A stretch of DNA of 64,000 nucleotides from Phymorhynchus buccinoides (GCA_017654935.2 CM065699.1:45665948-45729947); one strand, 5' to 3'; positions 12,119-47,584 are shown, counted from the first letter of the stretch. Translations and numbers: made by a program. The notes: generated from the letters alone by a model not told the origin.

Positions 12119-12253
12119 TTAACAATGCCAGCGTTGAGTGCGTCATCTCCAATTCATATTTCAGCAAAAAATCAGTTTTTACACAGAAACTACCTGCAGT
12201 ATTCAGGCACATCCTCTGGAGAAGACTCAAGAAGCTTAATTGGCCCCCACTGG

Positions 12254-33694
<21,441 letters not shown>

Positions 33695-33985
33695 CTGGGA
33701 CAGAGTCAGTCCACAAACAACAAACTAAAGGGAGCGCACTGCGTCTGGCACAGCCCCTCGGGGGTCTGGGACAGCTTGCGCACCAGCCCTGAGTCAGTCC
33801 ACAAACAACAAACTAAAGGGAGCGCACTGCGTCTGGCACAGCCCCTCGGGGGTCTGGGACAGCTTGCGCACCAGCCCTGAGTCAGCCCACAAACAACAAA
33901 CTAAAGGGAGCGCACTGCGTCTGGTTCTGCCCTTCAGGGGTCTGGGACAGCTTGCACACCAGCCCTGAGTCAGCCCACAAACAAC
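33695..33985 (-). repeat. 88-bp minisatellite made of the E1 acceptor edge (3 units)
   Basis: Each unit has ACTCAG|GGCTGGTGCGCAAG, i.e. an acceptor plus the first ~65 bases of E1-like coding sequence (LVRKLSQTPEG...TQCAPFSL), followed by TTGTTGTTTGTGG. The units resemble GSS of other animals better than E1 itself at SQTPEG, because E1 has an extra RAGAL segment. Confidence 0.85.
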
Positions 33986-34084
33986 ATACCTTTTCGTTCT
34001 TATTTGTCGTCTGCGAGTTAGTAAGGGTTTACCGTGCATCTTCGTAGTTTTGCTTTGACTAGGGTCTCCTCCCCTTAGTGACAA

Positions 34085-34440
34085 CGTCACCTAATGGCAG
34101 GTCTGGTAATGAGAACAATTAATAAACTACAAAACTAAAGATATCATGGTTCTCTTATTTAAGTCTCTTATTCGTTCTGTTTTAGAATATGGTGACTCTG
34201 TTTGTTGTCCTTATCCCTATACATTTGATTGAAGGTGTGCAAAGAAGGTTTACAAGATGTAAAATTGGTACCCATGACCTTAATTATGAAGAACGCCTAA
34301 AATGGCTAAATCTACCACGCTTGGAATATAGAAGGGTGCGAGGAGACATGATAGAAGTTTATAAAATGATGCATGGTTTGCATGATCCCTCAACTACTGC
34401 ACCTCTTTTCTACTTGTCTAGTCATAATACTACCCGGTGT
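34085..34440 (+). pseudogene. LINE reverse transcriptase C-terminal fragment
   Basis: Plus-strand pieces read AGLVMRTINKLQ, SLIRSVLEYGDSVCCPYPY and then IEGVQRRFTRCKIGTHDLNY with EERLKWLNLPRLEYRRVRGD. This is the region after the RT domain in Jockey/CR1-type LINEs. At least one frameshift separates the pieces. It ends at a run of AATATACCCC repeats. Confidence 0.85.
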
Positions 34441-34575
34441 AACAGGCCAGAATATACCCCTGGCCCAAAATATACCCCAGTATAAACTGACCTTGGCCAT
34501 AATATACCCCGGGGTTTAAACTGGTCCAGGCCAGAATATATCTCACTGGCCCCAGATATACCCCCCCGGTGAACA
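34441..34575. repeat. Short AATATACCCC-type repeats
   Basis: GGCCAGAATATACCCC-like motifs recur about five times with alternating spacing. Unclassified. Confidence 0.5.
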
Positions 34576-34589
34576 CATTTTACATAACA

Positions 34590-34590
34590 T

Positions 34591-34661
<71 letters not shown>

Positions 34662-34785
34662 TGTGTATGTGTGTGTGTGTATGTGTGTGTGTGTATGTAT
34701 GCGTACGTGTGTTTGTATGTATTTGTTACGTTTGTGTATTTCTGTGTGCATATTTGTGTGTGTGTGTGTGTGCAATAGGTTGAAG

Positions 34786-34861
<76 letters not shown>

Positions 34862-34897
34862 GAGAGAGAGACAGAGAGAGAGAGACACACACACAGA

Positions 34898-34951
<54 letters not shown>

Positions 34952-35145
34952 GAGAGAGAGACACAGAGATACAGAGAGAGAGAGAGAGAGACAGCGAGAG
35001 AGAGACAGAGACAGAGAGAGACACACACACACAGACAGACAGACAGAGAGAGAGAGAGAGAGACAGAGAAAGGCAGAGAGAGAATGGGAGAATGGGAGAG
35101 ACAGAGACACTATACTATACTATACTATACTATGCTATACTATAG
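34590..35145. repeat. (GT)n(GA)n junction between copies A and B
   Basis: (GT)n at 34593-34780, (GA)n with CA and GACA interruptions at 34787-35100, then the CTATA-type repeat that also lies at 93-127. The duplication breakpoint falls somewhere in this tract. Confidence 0.9.
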
Positions 35146-35335
35146 ACACTTACGTGAATAACCTTTCCCTTTTTATTTCCCTGCTTAGAACGATAAAGTG
35201 TTTGAGGTAACCAAGAACACTTACTCCGTTTACTTTCTGATTCAACTTTTTAAAGAAATCAAGCAAAAGTGCGCGCGGGGAATTGGCCAGGAAAATGTGA
35301 AAACGCGCGCGCGTTTTTGAGAAATCCGGGCGAAA

Positions 35336-35815
35336 TTACGCCCGCGTTTCTAAACGGGTTTGAGGTATTTGGCTAACGCGTTTGTGTAATGTTTTCCCGT
35401 TGTATCTATCATTACATTTAATACAGTTATTATAATATTGAACGTCTGAGTTCATCAATAAAGTTTTGACATTTTCTTGATATGTTTTGTTTATAATTGA
35501 GAAACATTCTGTCAGATCTAAATGAACATTAATTGGTACAACGTCATTGATATTTTGAGCTGCCTTTTTTGCAGCTTGGTCTACCCGTTCATTTGCTGAT
35601 ATTCCACAGTGAGAAGGCACCCAACAAAAAGTAACAGTAATGCCTTTCAAAGAAAGAAGGTGTATTATATGATTAATTTCGACATACGTTAGTCGCTTTA
35701 GTGATACGAACTCCTGATAAAGACATGGATTTGGGCAACACTTGAAAAAAAGAGAGGGAGAGGGATGGACAGATTCAAAAGGATTCATTAGTTGTTTTAA
35801 TGTACGTTTTTTCAA
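35336..35815 (-). pseudogene. LINE remnant, C-terminal part of an RNase H domain (copy B)
   Basis: Same fragment as 402-785. It keeps 13 bases near 35423 that copy A lost, so the frame runs on for 159 codons. Confidence 0.8.
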
Positions 35816-36306
35816 TGATTAAAACAAAATTACCACACAAACACAGCTGCAAACAACAAAGGTTTCTGGTAGAAACTGGGACCCTAACTATGATTCCAGG
35901 AGCTCACCATTGGTCAAAGCCCAGTCTCTGGCTTTCTCAAGGATCTGTGCAACCTGGGAGTCACTTAGTGTTTGGTCGCCTAAACACATCGCCATGGTTA
36001 TGTAGTTTGTAACGATGCACCGGTTTGTTTTTAACCGAGTTAAAGTTCAACTTTTACTCCACAGCTTGAACAGAAACCCACGTTTATCAACAGGTATGGT
36101 CACTGGCCCATCAAGAACTACCTGGAAACAACCACGCCAAGTTTGACAACGACCAGTCCAGTAGTTTAAAACTTTAAAAAAAAAAAGTGAAACACACTTT
36201 TGGTTTTAACAGAGACATACGGGTCTCTAAGAATGACTGCTGTATTCGCCTTTGGTCATTTTCATCGTGAGCTTTTCTTGGGTAGCAGAGTACAGGTGAT
36301 AGCAGT

Positions 36307-37545
<1,239 letters not shown>

Positions 37546-37548
37546 AAT

Positions 37549-37773
37549 ACGCCTCGTGATGAACATGATGTTTTACGTCCTCTCGGTCATAGACACATAT
37601 GGAACATTTGTAAATACAAAGATGGTGGGAACAATACTGGCTGCAATGCCCGGAGGCAGTGCAACACCAGTAAAGTCCCGAGTTTTTAACAATATAGATA
37701 GGTGTAGCGGTAACCACGCCTCGGTTAAACCTCATCGGCTATGGTACCGCCACATTGATTGAACAAGGGCATC
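37549..37773 (+). repeat. Dispersed SINE-like repeat (copy B)
   Basis: Counterpart of 2566-2790, nearly identical. Confidence 0.6.
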
Positions 37774-38474
37774 GCCGAGCGGCAGCAACGCATTGTAAGT
37801 GCATCGCCGAGCGGCAGCAAGGCATTGTGACAATGCAAACCCGGCCAGAGTTATGTCCTCTCCCCACCCACCCCCCAATAAACACACCACTTTCCACCCT
37901 TACAGAACGCATAAAATACATAGCCCAAAATTTGAAGCGATTCTATTCACTAGTTCACGAGATACAGCTGAACTTTTATACAAACTTCCTTGCACCATGG
38001 TACACCACCACAAAAAAATTGAAGCGATTCTGTTCACTAGTTCACGAAATAAAGCTGGGGGGAAATTACATAGCCCAAAGAAGGAAATTTCGGTTTTCAT
38101 GGTCAAACGTCAAGGTCAAGGTCAGCACGGTGTTGATTAACGAAAGGAAGCTTCCTTTTCAAGCTGTCTACCCCTCTGCCAATTTTAATCAAAGTCCAAA
38201 CAGTAGTTTTTAAGATAACCGATACACAGACACACACACAGACACACACAAACCAATCGCAAAACCCCGGCCTCTGGACGGGTAATAAAAAATTGGAGAT
38301 GCGGGCTCCTGAATACGCCTCCCCCACCCCTTTTGCTTTTATATGTTTCCCCTCCCCCTCCCTTCAACTCCGCCCCTAACATTCTGTTCCGCCTCGCCTC
38401 CCAGTGGACCCTTCATTATCTATACAGCATCCATGCTCCCATGCATCCACTTACGTACATGTCTGCTTATGTAA

Positions 38475-38517
<43 letters not shown>

Positions 38518-38559
38518 CGTGTGCGTGTGTGTGCAGCAATGTTGAAGAATGCGGAGGTA

Positions 38560-40168
38560 CATAAGCAGACCTGTACGTAACGCCAGAAAGGGTCCATGCC
38601 AAGGAATGGGGTCCAAGAGCATGTCTGCTGCCTCCGGTCCAACATCTGTGACTTTCTCCACACTTCCTCCACAGCATTCTTTGACATCAAGGATGCCTTC
38701 GGCAGCATTGGTCATGAGTTCATGATCAACGAGTTGAGGTCTGCCGGTTACCCCCAGGTGTTCGTAGAAATCACTCGGGACATCTACCGCGCCTCCACGT
38801 TCCAGGTGAAGACATCAGCAGGGCTGACCAGACCCATCCAGCGTGGGAAAGGCATCAGCCAGGACTGCCCATGGAGCGTAGTTGTCTTTGAACGAGGCAT
38901 TGACAAGTGGCTCCGCTGGATCGAACAGCCCTACCCCCCGACGTCCAACCCGAACCCAGTGCAGGGCTACGTGGACGATGTGTGTGCGTCAGGCACAACG
39001 GAGGCTGCCATCAGCAGACCTGTTTACACAAGTCTTGAGTAGTCTGGATGGCTGAAATGAGTAGTTTCGGAGCAAAATGTGTAGCTTTATTAATTAAATC
39101 ATCAAACAATGTTCACTGAAAATGAGTAATTAGGGCATTATTTTCAATTTTGAAGAGTAGTAGAGGTCCAAATTGAGTAGAATACTACTCGAAAAGAGTA
39201 GAGTAAACAGGTCTGCCGTCAGTGAGGCAGTGAGAAAGACAGACCAGTTAATGGCCACATCAGGGATGGAGGTCAAACACCGAAAGTGTGCCATCCTGCA
39301 CGGCAAGAGGTCTGGCAACCGCTGGTGCTGGAACGACCGCACTGGGAACACCTCCCTCACCATCCAGGATCAGCCTCTGCCCATGTACGACCGAGAGCAG
39401 ACCTACACCTACCTGGGCTACGACTTCAACATCAGCAACACCGCCCCACTACAGCAGGCAGCAGATGTTGTGAGTGACTTTTTATCTGTGCTGGACAAGA
39501 TTGACTCCTCCCCCCTCCCCACTACTGCCTAGTTGGAAACTATCAACATAATGGCTTGCTCTAAGCTGAACTTCTATTTCTCCAACCTAACCTTTACTGT
39601 GAAACGGCTGAAGCAGATGGAGGACTGTATAGTTGGTCATGTCCGGGGCTGGCTGAAAATGAACGCGTCCTCTACCAGGAGATACCTGTTCACACCAAGG
39701 TCTCAGGGTAGCCTCGGCATCCTGAACCCAGCAGCACTCTACAGCGCCAAGCAGCTCTCCTTCAGGCTGTCGGTGCTCAACAATGACGATGAGCAGGTTC
39801 GTCAGACAGCCCGCTCCTCCCTCGCGCTCCACATGCAGAAGAGGAAAGTGCCAGAAACTGCAGTGACCGATGGAGCCTTTGCCGGTTTCCAGACCAACGA
39901 GAAGGGCGCCTTCAGCAAGGCTTCTCGTGTAACATGGCCGCGGTCTGAATGGGTGCATTTCAATGAAGTGTGTGTGCGTGAGAGTGTGGTGTGTGAGACA
40001 CGGAAAACCCCCAAAAAGCAAAGTATGCAAAAGTTTTCCTCAGAGTGGAGAGAAAAAGACTGGCAGGGGTGCATTGTGAGAGAGAGTGAGCAGATAGATC
40101 ATGTTCTGTCCAACGCTTTTTTACAAAATGTAAAATTAAAAGACAGTATGATCAGTTTTGTCGTGTGA
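38560..40168 (+). pseudogene. R2/NeSL-like non-LTR retrotransposon RT fragment (copy B)
   Basis: The better preserved of the two copies. 38596-39042 reads GVQEHVCCLRSNICDFL, FFDIKDAFGSIGHEFM, GKGISQDCPWSVVVFERGID and GYVDDVCASGTTEAAIS, covering RT palm blocks with the YVDD catalytic pair. The MITE interrupts at 39015-39215. 39185-39532 continues with VKHRKCAILHGKRSGNRW and YTYLGYDFNIS and ends at a TAG. 39533-40168 (211 codons) carries the thumb region and a Lys/Arg-rich tail. No endonuclease or N-terminal zinc finger is visible, so it is 5'-truncated and inactive. Confidence 0.87.
39015..39215. mobile_element. hAT-like MITE inserted in the LINE (copy B)
   Basis: Counterpart of 4052-4253: same termini CAGACCTGTTTAC and the same imperfect CCATCAG/CCGTCAG flanks. 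Confidence 0.8.
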
Positions 40169-40289
40169 GGGAGACTCCAGCTGCTGCGGGGTGGGGGGAT
40201 GGAGAGGGAGGGGATGGAGAGAGTGGAGGGGCTGGGGGTATATGTTCCTGGCATGTATTTAATTTTAATGTTTTCTAATATCTTGTTCT

Positions 40290-40570
40290 TACGATGTCAA
40301 AGTTCGTTTTTAGTCCCCGAGCCGAAGGTTCGGGAGGCTATTGTTTTTGTCTGGTCCATCCGTCCGTCCGTCCATCCGGTGTCCGTCCGTCCGTCCAGTG
40401 TCCGTCCGTGCCTCCGTCCGTCCGGCTATTCGTCCGTTTTTCTCAAAAACTATTCAGTCTATCATCATCAAATTTGGTATACTAGTTTGCCAAGATGCAA
40501 GCTATCCACTGATGTATTTAGTTTTACATTAAGGTCAAGGTCGCGCCAGTTACGGGGTTCAAACCCCGAA
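40290..40570 (+). repeat. Dispersed repeat end with (TCCG)n tract (copy B)
   Basis: Counterpart of 5336-5610, with a shorter T run and clearer GTCCGTCCGTCC units. Confidence 0.5.
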
Positions 40571-42360
40571 ACACATAATCGCAAAAATCTCACGAAGTTT
40601 TGCATGTATTTCAATGCAGTGATCCTGTGACATGGTTCTTAAGATAATTGCCAGGCAAATGAAAGGGCATGAAAGATCGCGATAGCCCTCTCCACAGTGG
40701 CTGGGGGTTAATAAGTACAAAATAGGATATAGTTCACATAGTTTGAATCATTTCAGCAAATTATACTGTTTTTCTTCAAAAAAAAGCATTAGCTACAAAA
40801 TAACTACGTTAAGTGCATGTTTTTACAGTTCTCTAAAGTCATGTGGCTGCCATTTTGAATATTACGTCATATCTAAAAATGTCCAACATTTACAACTTGG
40901 TCTTTAACGGATTTGGATTCAGCACCCTCAAATCATGTTAGATCAACATAGAAACCTAATATATATCACAAAACAAGGTACACCTTATAATTTCGCCTGG
41001 ACTAGAACAAGAAGACAGGAACTTCAAGGTGTACAACTTGGCGTCATAATAATAATACGTATAGTCTGACAGCGTTACGTCATAAGCTAGGTCTGAAAGT
41101 ATCCCAACAAGTTTCATTATTAAAAACGGGCCACAAACAGGCAAATTAATTTCTCTTCAAATAGTTCAACATCAGTCACAGGTGCCTTGTTTATTTTCCC
41201 CTAACTACGTCACGCCAAATGGATTATCGCACAAATTCCCATTTTTGGTGAGATTCAATGGCAGCTGGCAAATCTGCCCCAGGAGACCGATTTTTGCGAA
41301 ATAAAAGCGTGTGCGCTCACTTTATCTTGAAGAATGTGACATAAAAGGTAGGTTACATAGATACAGTTTGTATACTGTGTCTATGTGTAGTAGGAAATAA
41401 TGCTGAAACGTTTTTAGGTTCGAATGGAGCTGCGTATGCTCCTTTAAAACTTTAAAACTTTTACTTTACCTCTCATCTATAAGTTGTTTATATCTTTTAT
41501 TTGTTAGACGCATTCACAGACAATCAATAATCTTGACGTCACAACAAACGGCAATAACTCCTCTCAGCAAAAGTAAAGCGAGGTGAGTGGCATACCCATT
41601 ATTACTTCAGGCACAAGCACACCACTACACATGGGATGATTGACTACATGAATTGTTGTAATTCTGAAATGACATTCATTGAGGTTATTCCAATACCCTC
41701 TAATCCAAAATGTTATCTGTTTATGGCGTTTCTTTATATCGTTTATAATTCAAATCACTGTTGTTTGAAAGCTTGCATAAATATCAATATGTGTACCAGG
41801 TTTGATTAACGAACACATTGTAAATCCGGAGAAAATGGGGGGGGGGAGGGGGAGCAAAAAGATAGAGGCTGTCCCCCTGTTCCAGCGTTCTGTTTAGAGG
41901 GACCCTATTCTTCATTATTTTATTGACGTTATGTTTATGTACAAAAATGTATCTTGGTTTAAAATTTTACATTTAAATCTATTTTCAACATGTTGGAAAG
42001 GGCAGTTAAAGATTCCTACTTCCTCGAGGCAGGGGGAGGGAGGGAGAGGGACCCCTCCTCCCCACCCCGAGCAGTGGCAAGACGTCGCTTGAGTAATCCA
42101 GTTCTTATGGAGACTTTGCAGCAAATTATACAAATATTTACTTTTTAATCGCATTTGATATTCTGTTCCTATCCTTTAGATAAAGAAAAAACTATGTATT
42201 TTATAAGTTAAGGAGTTTTGCATTTAGCATCACTTATTATGTGAGAAGACATTGATTTATTTTGGGATCAGGTTGTTGCCTGTCTCTGATTGACGTTGCC
42301 TTTATGCTAACACTGTTTTCATAAGGCAAGAATTTTTTGCATTTAGCATCATTTATTATC
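40571..42360. other. Noncoding stretch; nothing recognised
   Basis: Aligned to 5610-7361 with dense small indels. No ORF or RNA gene that I can support. Confidence 0.6.
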
Positions 42361-42369
42361 TGATGAGGA

Positions 42370-43831
42370 GAGGTGATTTATTGTTGGGATCATCACTTAT
42401 TATCTGATGAGGAGAGGTTTATTTATTGTTGAGATCATCACTTATTATCTGATGAGGAGAGGTTTATTTATTGTTGAGATCATCACTTATTATCTGATGA
42501 GGAGAGGTTTATTTATTGTTGAGATCATCACTTATTATCTGATGAGGAGAGGTTTATTTATTGTTGGGATCATCACTTATTATCTCATGAGGAGAGGTTT
42601 ATTTATTGTTGGGATCATCACTTATTATCTGATGAGGAGAGGTTTATTTATTGTTGGGATCATCACTTATTATCTGATGAGGAGAGGTTTATTTATTGTT
42701 GGGATCATCACTTATTTTCTGATGAGGAGAGGTTTATTTATTGTTGGGATCATCACTTATTATCTGATGAGGAGAGGTTTATTTATTGTTGGGATCATCA
42801 CTTATTATCTGATGAGGAGAGGTTTATTTATTGTTGAGATCATCACTTATTATCTGATGAGGAGAGGTTTATTTATTGTTGGGATCATCACTTATTATCT
42901 GATGAGGAGAGGTTTATTTATTGTTGGGATCATCACTTATTATCTGATGAGGAGAGGTTTATTTATTGTTGGGATCATCACTTATTATCTGATGAGGAGA
43001 GGTTTATTTATTGTTGGGATCATCACTTATTATCTGATGAGGAGAGGTTTATTTATTGTTGGGATCATCACTTATTATCTGATGAGGAGAGGTTTATTTA
43101 TTGTTGGGATCATCACTTATTATCTGATGAGGAGAGGTTTATTTATTGTTGGGATCATCACTTATTATCTGATGAGGAGAGGTTTATTTATTGTTGGGAT
43201 CATCACTTATTTTCTGATGAGGAGAGGTTTATTTATTGTTGGGATCATCACTTATTATCTGATGAGGAGAGGTTTATTTATTGTTGGGATCATCACTTAT
43301 TATCTGATGAGGAGAGGTTTATTTATTGTTGAGATCATCACTTATTATCTGATGAGGAGAGGTTTATTTATTGTTGGGATCATCACTTATTATCTGATGA
43401 GGAGAGGTTTATTTATTGTTGGGATCATCACTTATTATCTGATGAGGAGAGGTTTATTTATTGTTGGGATCATCACTTATTATCTGATGAGGAGAGGTTT
43501 ATTTATTGTTGGGATCATCACTTATTATCTGATGAGGAGAGGTTTATTTATTGTTGGGATCATCACTTATTATCTGATGAGGAGAGGTTTATTTATTGTT
43601 GGGATCATCACTTATTATCTGATGAGGAGAGGTTTATTTATTGTTGGGATCATCATTTATTATCTGATGAGGAGAGGTTTATTTATTGTTGGGATCATCA
43701 CTTATTATCTCATGAGGAGAGGTTTATTTATTGTTGGGATCATCACTTATTATCTGATGAGGAGAGGTTTATTTATTGTTGGGATCATCACTTATTATCT
43801 CATGAGGAGAGGTTTATTTATTGTTGGGATC
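42370..43831 (+). repeat. 45-bp minisatellite, ~33 units
   Basis: Unit GATGAGGAGAGGTTTATTTA + TTGTTGGGATCATCACTTATTATCT split by G/A variants. Because 45 is a multiple of 3, one frame stays open for 483 codons (42407-43858), but this is a product of the repeat. Copy A has the N gap here. Confidence 0.97.
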
Positions 43832-43884
43832 AGGTTGTTGCTTTACTACCACTTCTGATTGGCCTTTATATATATATACACATA

Positions 43885-44003
43885 AAGTGTGTACAGTGGC
43901 AGAGCTAACGCATTCGCTTCATGCACGATAAACACAATTTTGAACCTGGGTACAGGGGATTTTTCCTCTCTCTCTGCACTAGGCCTTATGGTCTGAACAT
44001 GGA

Positions 44004-44034
<31 letters not shown>

Positions 44035-44268
44035 CGTGTGCCCATGCACTTAGCACCCAGTGGCAATGAAAAAGTTGTCATTTGGTCAAAAATTACCCCA
44101 ACCCCCCCTTTCCTTCCTCGTCAGTCACACAAAAATCTCATGCAAATAAAACAAAATGGGGTGGCGCACCTCTGCCTGCGACGCACTCTCCAGGTGGGAG
44201 CAACCCAAATTTCACAGAGACGCCTCTGTGGCTTTAAAATGCCAAATACCAAATACTAATTAATAAAT
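43885..44268 (+). mobile_element. SINE with conserved invertebrate core (copy B)
   Basis: Counterpart of 8040-8530, better preserved: CTTTCGGATGAGACGATAAA then CCGAGGTCCCGTGTG, followed by a TGCACTTAGCACCC segment. The head at 43905-43955 may be tRNA-like. Confidence 0.72.
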
Positions 44269-45070
44269 ACTAGCGCAACGCCGAGTACCGGTAACGCCTA
44301 GTAACGGTAACGCCAAGTACTGATAACGCTGAGTACAGCAAATTTGAAGCGATTCGGATAAGAAACGGCGGAGTTATAAGGCCCCGTTTCCGTTGGCGCT
44401 GCTGTGAGAGTGACGCACTCTCCCTCGTAATGGTAAAAACCCCTAGTAACGGTAACGCCAAGTACTGGTAACGCTGAGTACAGCAAATTTGAAGCGATTC
44501 GGTTAAGAAAAGGCGGAGTTATAAGGCCCCGTTTCCCGTTGGCGCTGCTCTGAGAGTGATGCGCTCTCCCTAGTAATGGTAACGCCTAGTAACGGTAATG
44601 CCAAGTACTGGTAACGCTGAGTACAGCAAATTTGAAGCGATTCGGTTAAGAAACGGCGGAGTTATAAAGCCCTGTTTCCCGTTGGCGCTGCTCTGAGAGT
44701 GACGCGCTCTCCCGATTCTCTTCAAATTTGCTGCCAGGCTTTGCCTGACAGCAAATTTAAAGCGATTCGGAAACGGCGGAGTTATTTGTGAAAAGGTGAA
44801 GCGGCGTATATCGCGCGCGTTTCTTAATCGATTCACTTCCGGTTTGGCACATCGATAGTCACCGTCCCCGGTCATCTACTTTCCAAATTCGAAGGCAATC
44901 CGTCCAGAAATACCGGAGATACGGGCGCCGAGAGGCCGGCGGATACGCGTTTCGCGCATTTGCCAAACCGCGCAAATGACACGGCCGCCTCGATTGCCGT
45001 TGCCATCACCCCGTTAGGGCTCATAGCAAATTTGAAGCGATTCGGTAAAAAAACGGCGGAATTATAAGGC
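44269..45070. repeat. ~145-bp repeat array with a GAAGCGATTCGG core (B only)
   Basis: About three head-to-tail units of GCAAATTTGAAGCGATTCGG, an AAACGGCGGAGTTATAAGGC segment, a GTTGGCGCTGCTSTGAGAGT segment and repeated GTAACGCCxAGTACxGGTAACGC motifs, followed by two partial units to 45070. The block replaces the unrelated copy A sequence 8531-9085. Confidence 0.8.
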
Positions 45071-45089
45071 CCGTTTTGTTTCAGACGCA

Positions 45090-45095
45090 CACACA

Positions 45096-45174
<79 letters not shown>
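45090..45174. repeat. (CT)n microsatellite
   Basis: About 40 CT units after a short CA run; homologous to the shorter run at 9090-9112. Confidence 0.95.
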
Positions 45175-45176
<2 letters not shown>

Positions 45177-45419
45177 ATAGTTTAGGACTTATCCCTGTTC
45201 CCCAGCTTCATTCGTATCTCACTCTCCATTACCGCAGATAAAAATGGACAACAAACAGAATCAGGATCTGGATCAATGCATCATAGCAAAGCCATGTCTG
45301 GCAATAGTTTCCGTGGAACTAGAAGGGCGCATGTACCATAACAGAAAAATATATAAAGAGAAAAGACCTACTGCTTGCATTACCGTAGGTTAAGTATATA
45401 AACAATACTGTCATTGTAT

Positions 45420-45560
45420 TCCCCCTGTGGGGATACCGGGGGGTCTTTTGCATAAATAGTTCCCCCACCTTTTAGAAGTTCTGTGCTTGTAACTTCCTCT
45501 AATATGTCACTCTTTGACTCTGCCTTTTCCCTTTGCTGACTATTTATTCTCCTGCCTTTT
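45420..45560 (+). mobile_element. Dispersed poly-G/C repeat, uninterrupted (copy B)
   Basis: Empty-site counterpart of 9240-9860; TGCTTGTA occurs once at 45484-45491. Confidence 0.7.
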
Positions 45561-45712
45561 TTCAAGAAAACACAAAAAGATTTCCTCTAGCCGAAGTCGG
45601 ACTTGCTGGGCCTAACTATTTCTTAGTTAGGTGCACTACAGCAGCATGACGCATTTGCGCTCATAATTGACAGGAAACTGTCTGAGCAATCGAAGTAGAA
45701 TAATGATATTGT

Positions 45713-45964
45713 GTGAATTTGTTTGGCAGCACAGACGGGGAAACCGAAGAGCATTTGAAAAAAAGACACATAATGGAATCAGATTATGACTGGTGGTGTA
45801 AATATGTACATGAATTCCAAAAGTTAATGTGCTTACAATGGGCCAGAAAATTGTTTGCTTCATCAGAAAAAAACTGGTCTTGCATTCCCAAATGGCATCT
45901 TGGTACAGTACTGATTGGCAATGACATAAATTATTTTACATCAACTGTAAACCAAAGCATATGA
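45713..45964 (+). CDS. Weak unrecognised ORF
   Basis: An 83-codon frame with a Trp-rich stretch (YDWWCKYVHEFQKLMCLQWA, then KNWSCIPKWHLG). In copy A the same region is broken by indels (10420-10640). It could be a remnant of a transposon protein or chance. Confidence 0.2.
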   Translation: MNLFGSTDGETEEHLKKRHIMESDYDWWCKYVHEFQKLMCLQWARKLFASSEKNWSCIPKWHLGTVLIGNDINYFTSTVNQSI

Positions 45965-46849
45965 CGCAAAAAGAAAACACTGACACTGAATTTAAATTTA
46001 TTTTATTTTATTGCAAATCTTAATAATTTTAAAAAACCAGAACTGTAAAATATGTAACTCAAAATAATTGTTTTAGATTACATATTATTTTGTAACAATG
46101 GCATCAAATAATTAAAAAGCAAGCTTAAAACATACTTCAAACTTGGACAGAAAAAGGTTTAGTACGACTCTAATGTTGTTAATGTGAATTATAACAAACT
46201 CCTTCATATTGATGAAATACATACATGAATACATACATAGATGAAAACATTAAAATGCTGCAACTATTGTTGACTACAATGCCTTGCTCAGTGCTGTGCC
46301 TTGCATGTGCCTGCGATGGATGGGTCAAGGCACAAACAACAGAACACACTCAAAGTGACCATTGTCATGATAGCTTTTTTAATAGAAAACCCCAAAATAC
46401 TAAAAAGAATAAACCCTACTGAACACCAAAATTCAATCTGAAATAAATCTCACATAAAAGGCTTTTGGCGAAGAAAATTGGAATAACAAAGGATACATGA
46501 CTATTGCCTAGACTGTCGGCAAAAGAAACTCCATTCAGTGAACTGCAATGCAGTAACTTTGAATTGTCAAATTTTAATTTATCTCTGTATGTATTAAGTG
46601 CCATATTAATGCAGTACATTTAAATGGTCAACATTAATCTTTAATAGAAATACTGTTTCTTTTGGTTACGTTATTCCTGTTTCAAACAACATTACTGCAT
46701 CCCATTTTGAGTACAAGCCAAGGCGTGGATGTAAGCTGACAGTTCACAGCCAAGCTTTCCATCATCGTTCCATGAAGGTACCAATGGACACTGTGCATCA
46801 CACCAGTCTTTCTGAGATCGTTGAGGAAACCATTAGCAAAGAATGCCAT
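45965..46849. other. Noncoding GSS 3' flank (copy B)
   Basis: Aligned to copy A up to about 46560. The part 46560-46850 is B-specific. No feature recognised. Confidence 0.5.
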
Positions 46850-47370
46850 GCCAGGTTAAGTGCATCATCTCCAATACATATTTCTGTAAGAAAAAAATCA
46901 GAGCATGTAGGCTTCTTCAAGGAAACTAAAACAAGGGACGTTTTTCTTTGTTTTAAGCAGGGGGTGTTAATGTTAAAGGCATCATCTCCAATAAATAATT
47001 ATGTACAAACCAGAGCCTTTATGCATCTTCAGGGAAGTTAAAAACGGGATGCAACATAAATGCATGGTCACCGATACAACTCCAATACATATTTCTGTGA
47101 AAATCGGAGCCTATTGGCATCTTCAAGGAAACTAAAAGCAGGTGATGCTAGCATACATTCATAATTTTCCAATACATATTTCACCCAAAATCATCCAATT
47201 GGCCTCTTCAGGGAAATTTATAGCAACGGATATCAGCATTATAGGCATAATCTCCAATATATAATTCTGTACAAATCTGCGCCTATAGGCCAGCACCACC
47301 CAAGGAAACTAAAATCAAGTGAGTGCGTCATCTCCAATTCATATTTCAGCAAAAAATCAGTTTTTACACA
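46850..47370. repeat. Degenerate ~95-bp tandem repeat in the GSS 3' flank (copy B)
   Basis: About six units of the family seen at 11245-11650, uninterrupted by the TTAA MITE. Confidence 0.7.
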
Positions 47371-47454
47371 GAAACTACCTACAGTATTCATGCACAGCCT
47401 CTGACAAGGTCACAGTATGGAGAAGACCCAAGAAGCTTAATTGGCTCTCACTGG

Positions 47455-47584
47455 TCAAACGTCCACCAGGAAGGGAGTGTCCAGCACAGCCAAGCCGACC
47501 AGTATCCCCCCTTCGTCCGTCCCCTGGGTTTTGGTTTTCACCAAGTGACCGCACACATAGTTGGCCACTGCCTTCTGCCCATCC
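47455..47584 (-). CDS. GSS: GSS copy B, E11 (stop TGA)
   Basis: Acceptor CAG at 47585-47587, TGA at 47455-47457, 130 bases. Reads GDGQKAVANYVCGHLVKTK then TDEGG and LAVLDTPFLVDV. Ten base and six residue differences from copy A by eye. Confidence 0.9.

Noticed and set aside
11640..12122. piggyBac transposase gene
   Set aside because: The 464-bp element has no ORF of meaningful length; only its ends and TTAA target resemble that class.
42407..43858. 483-codon frame of repeated MRRGLFIVGIITYYL
   Set aside because: It arises because the minisatellite unit is 45 bp. There is no unique sequence at either end and no homologue that I know.
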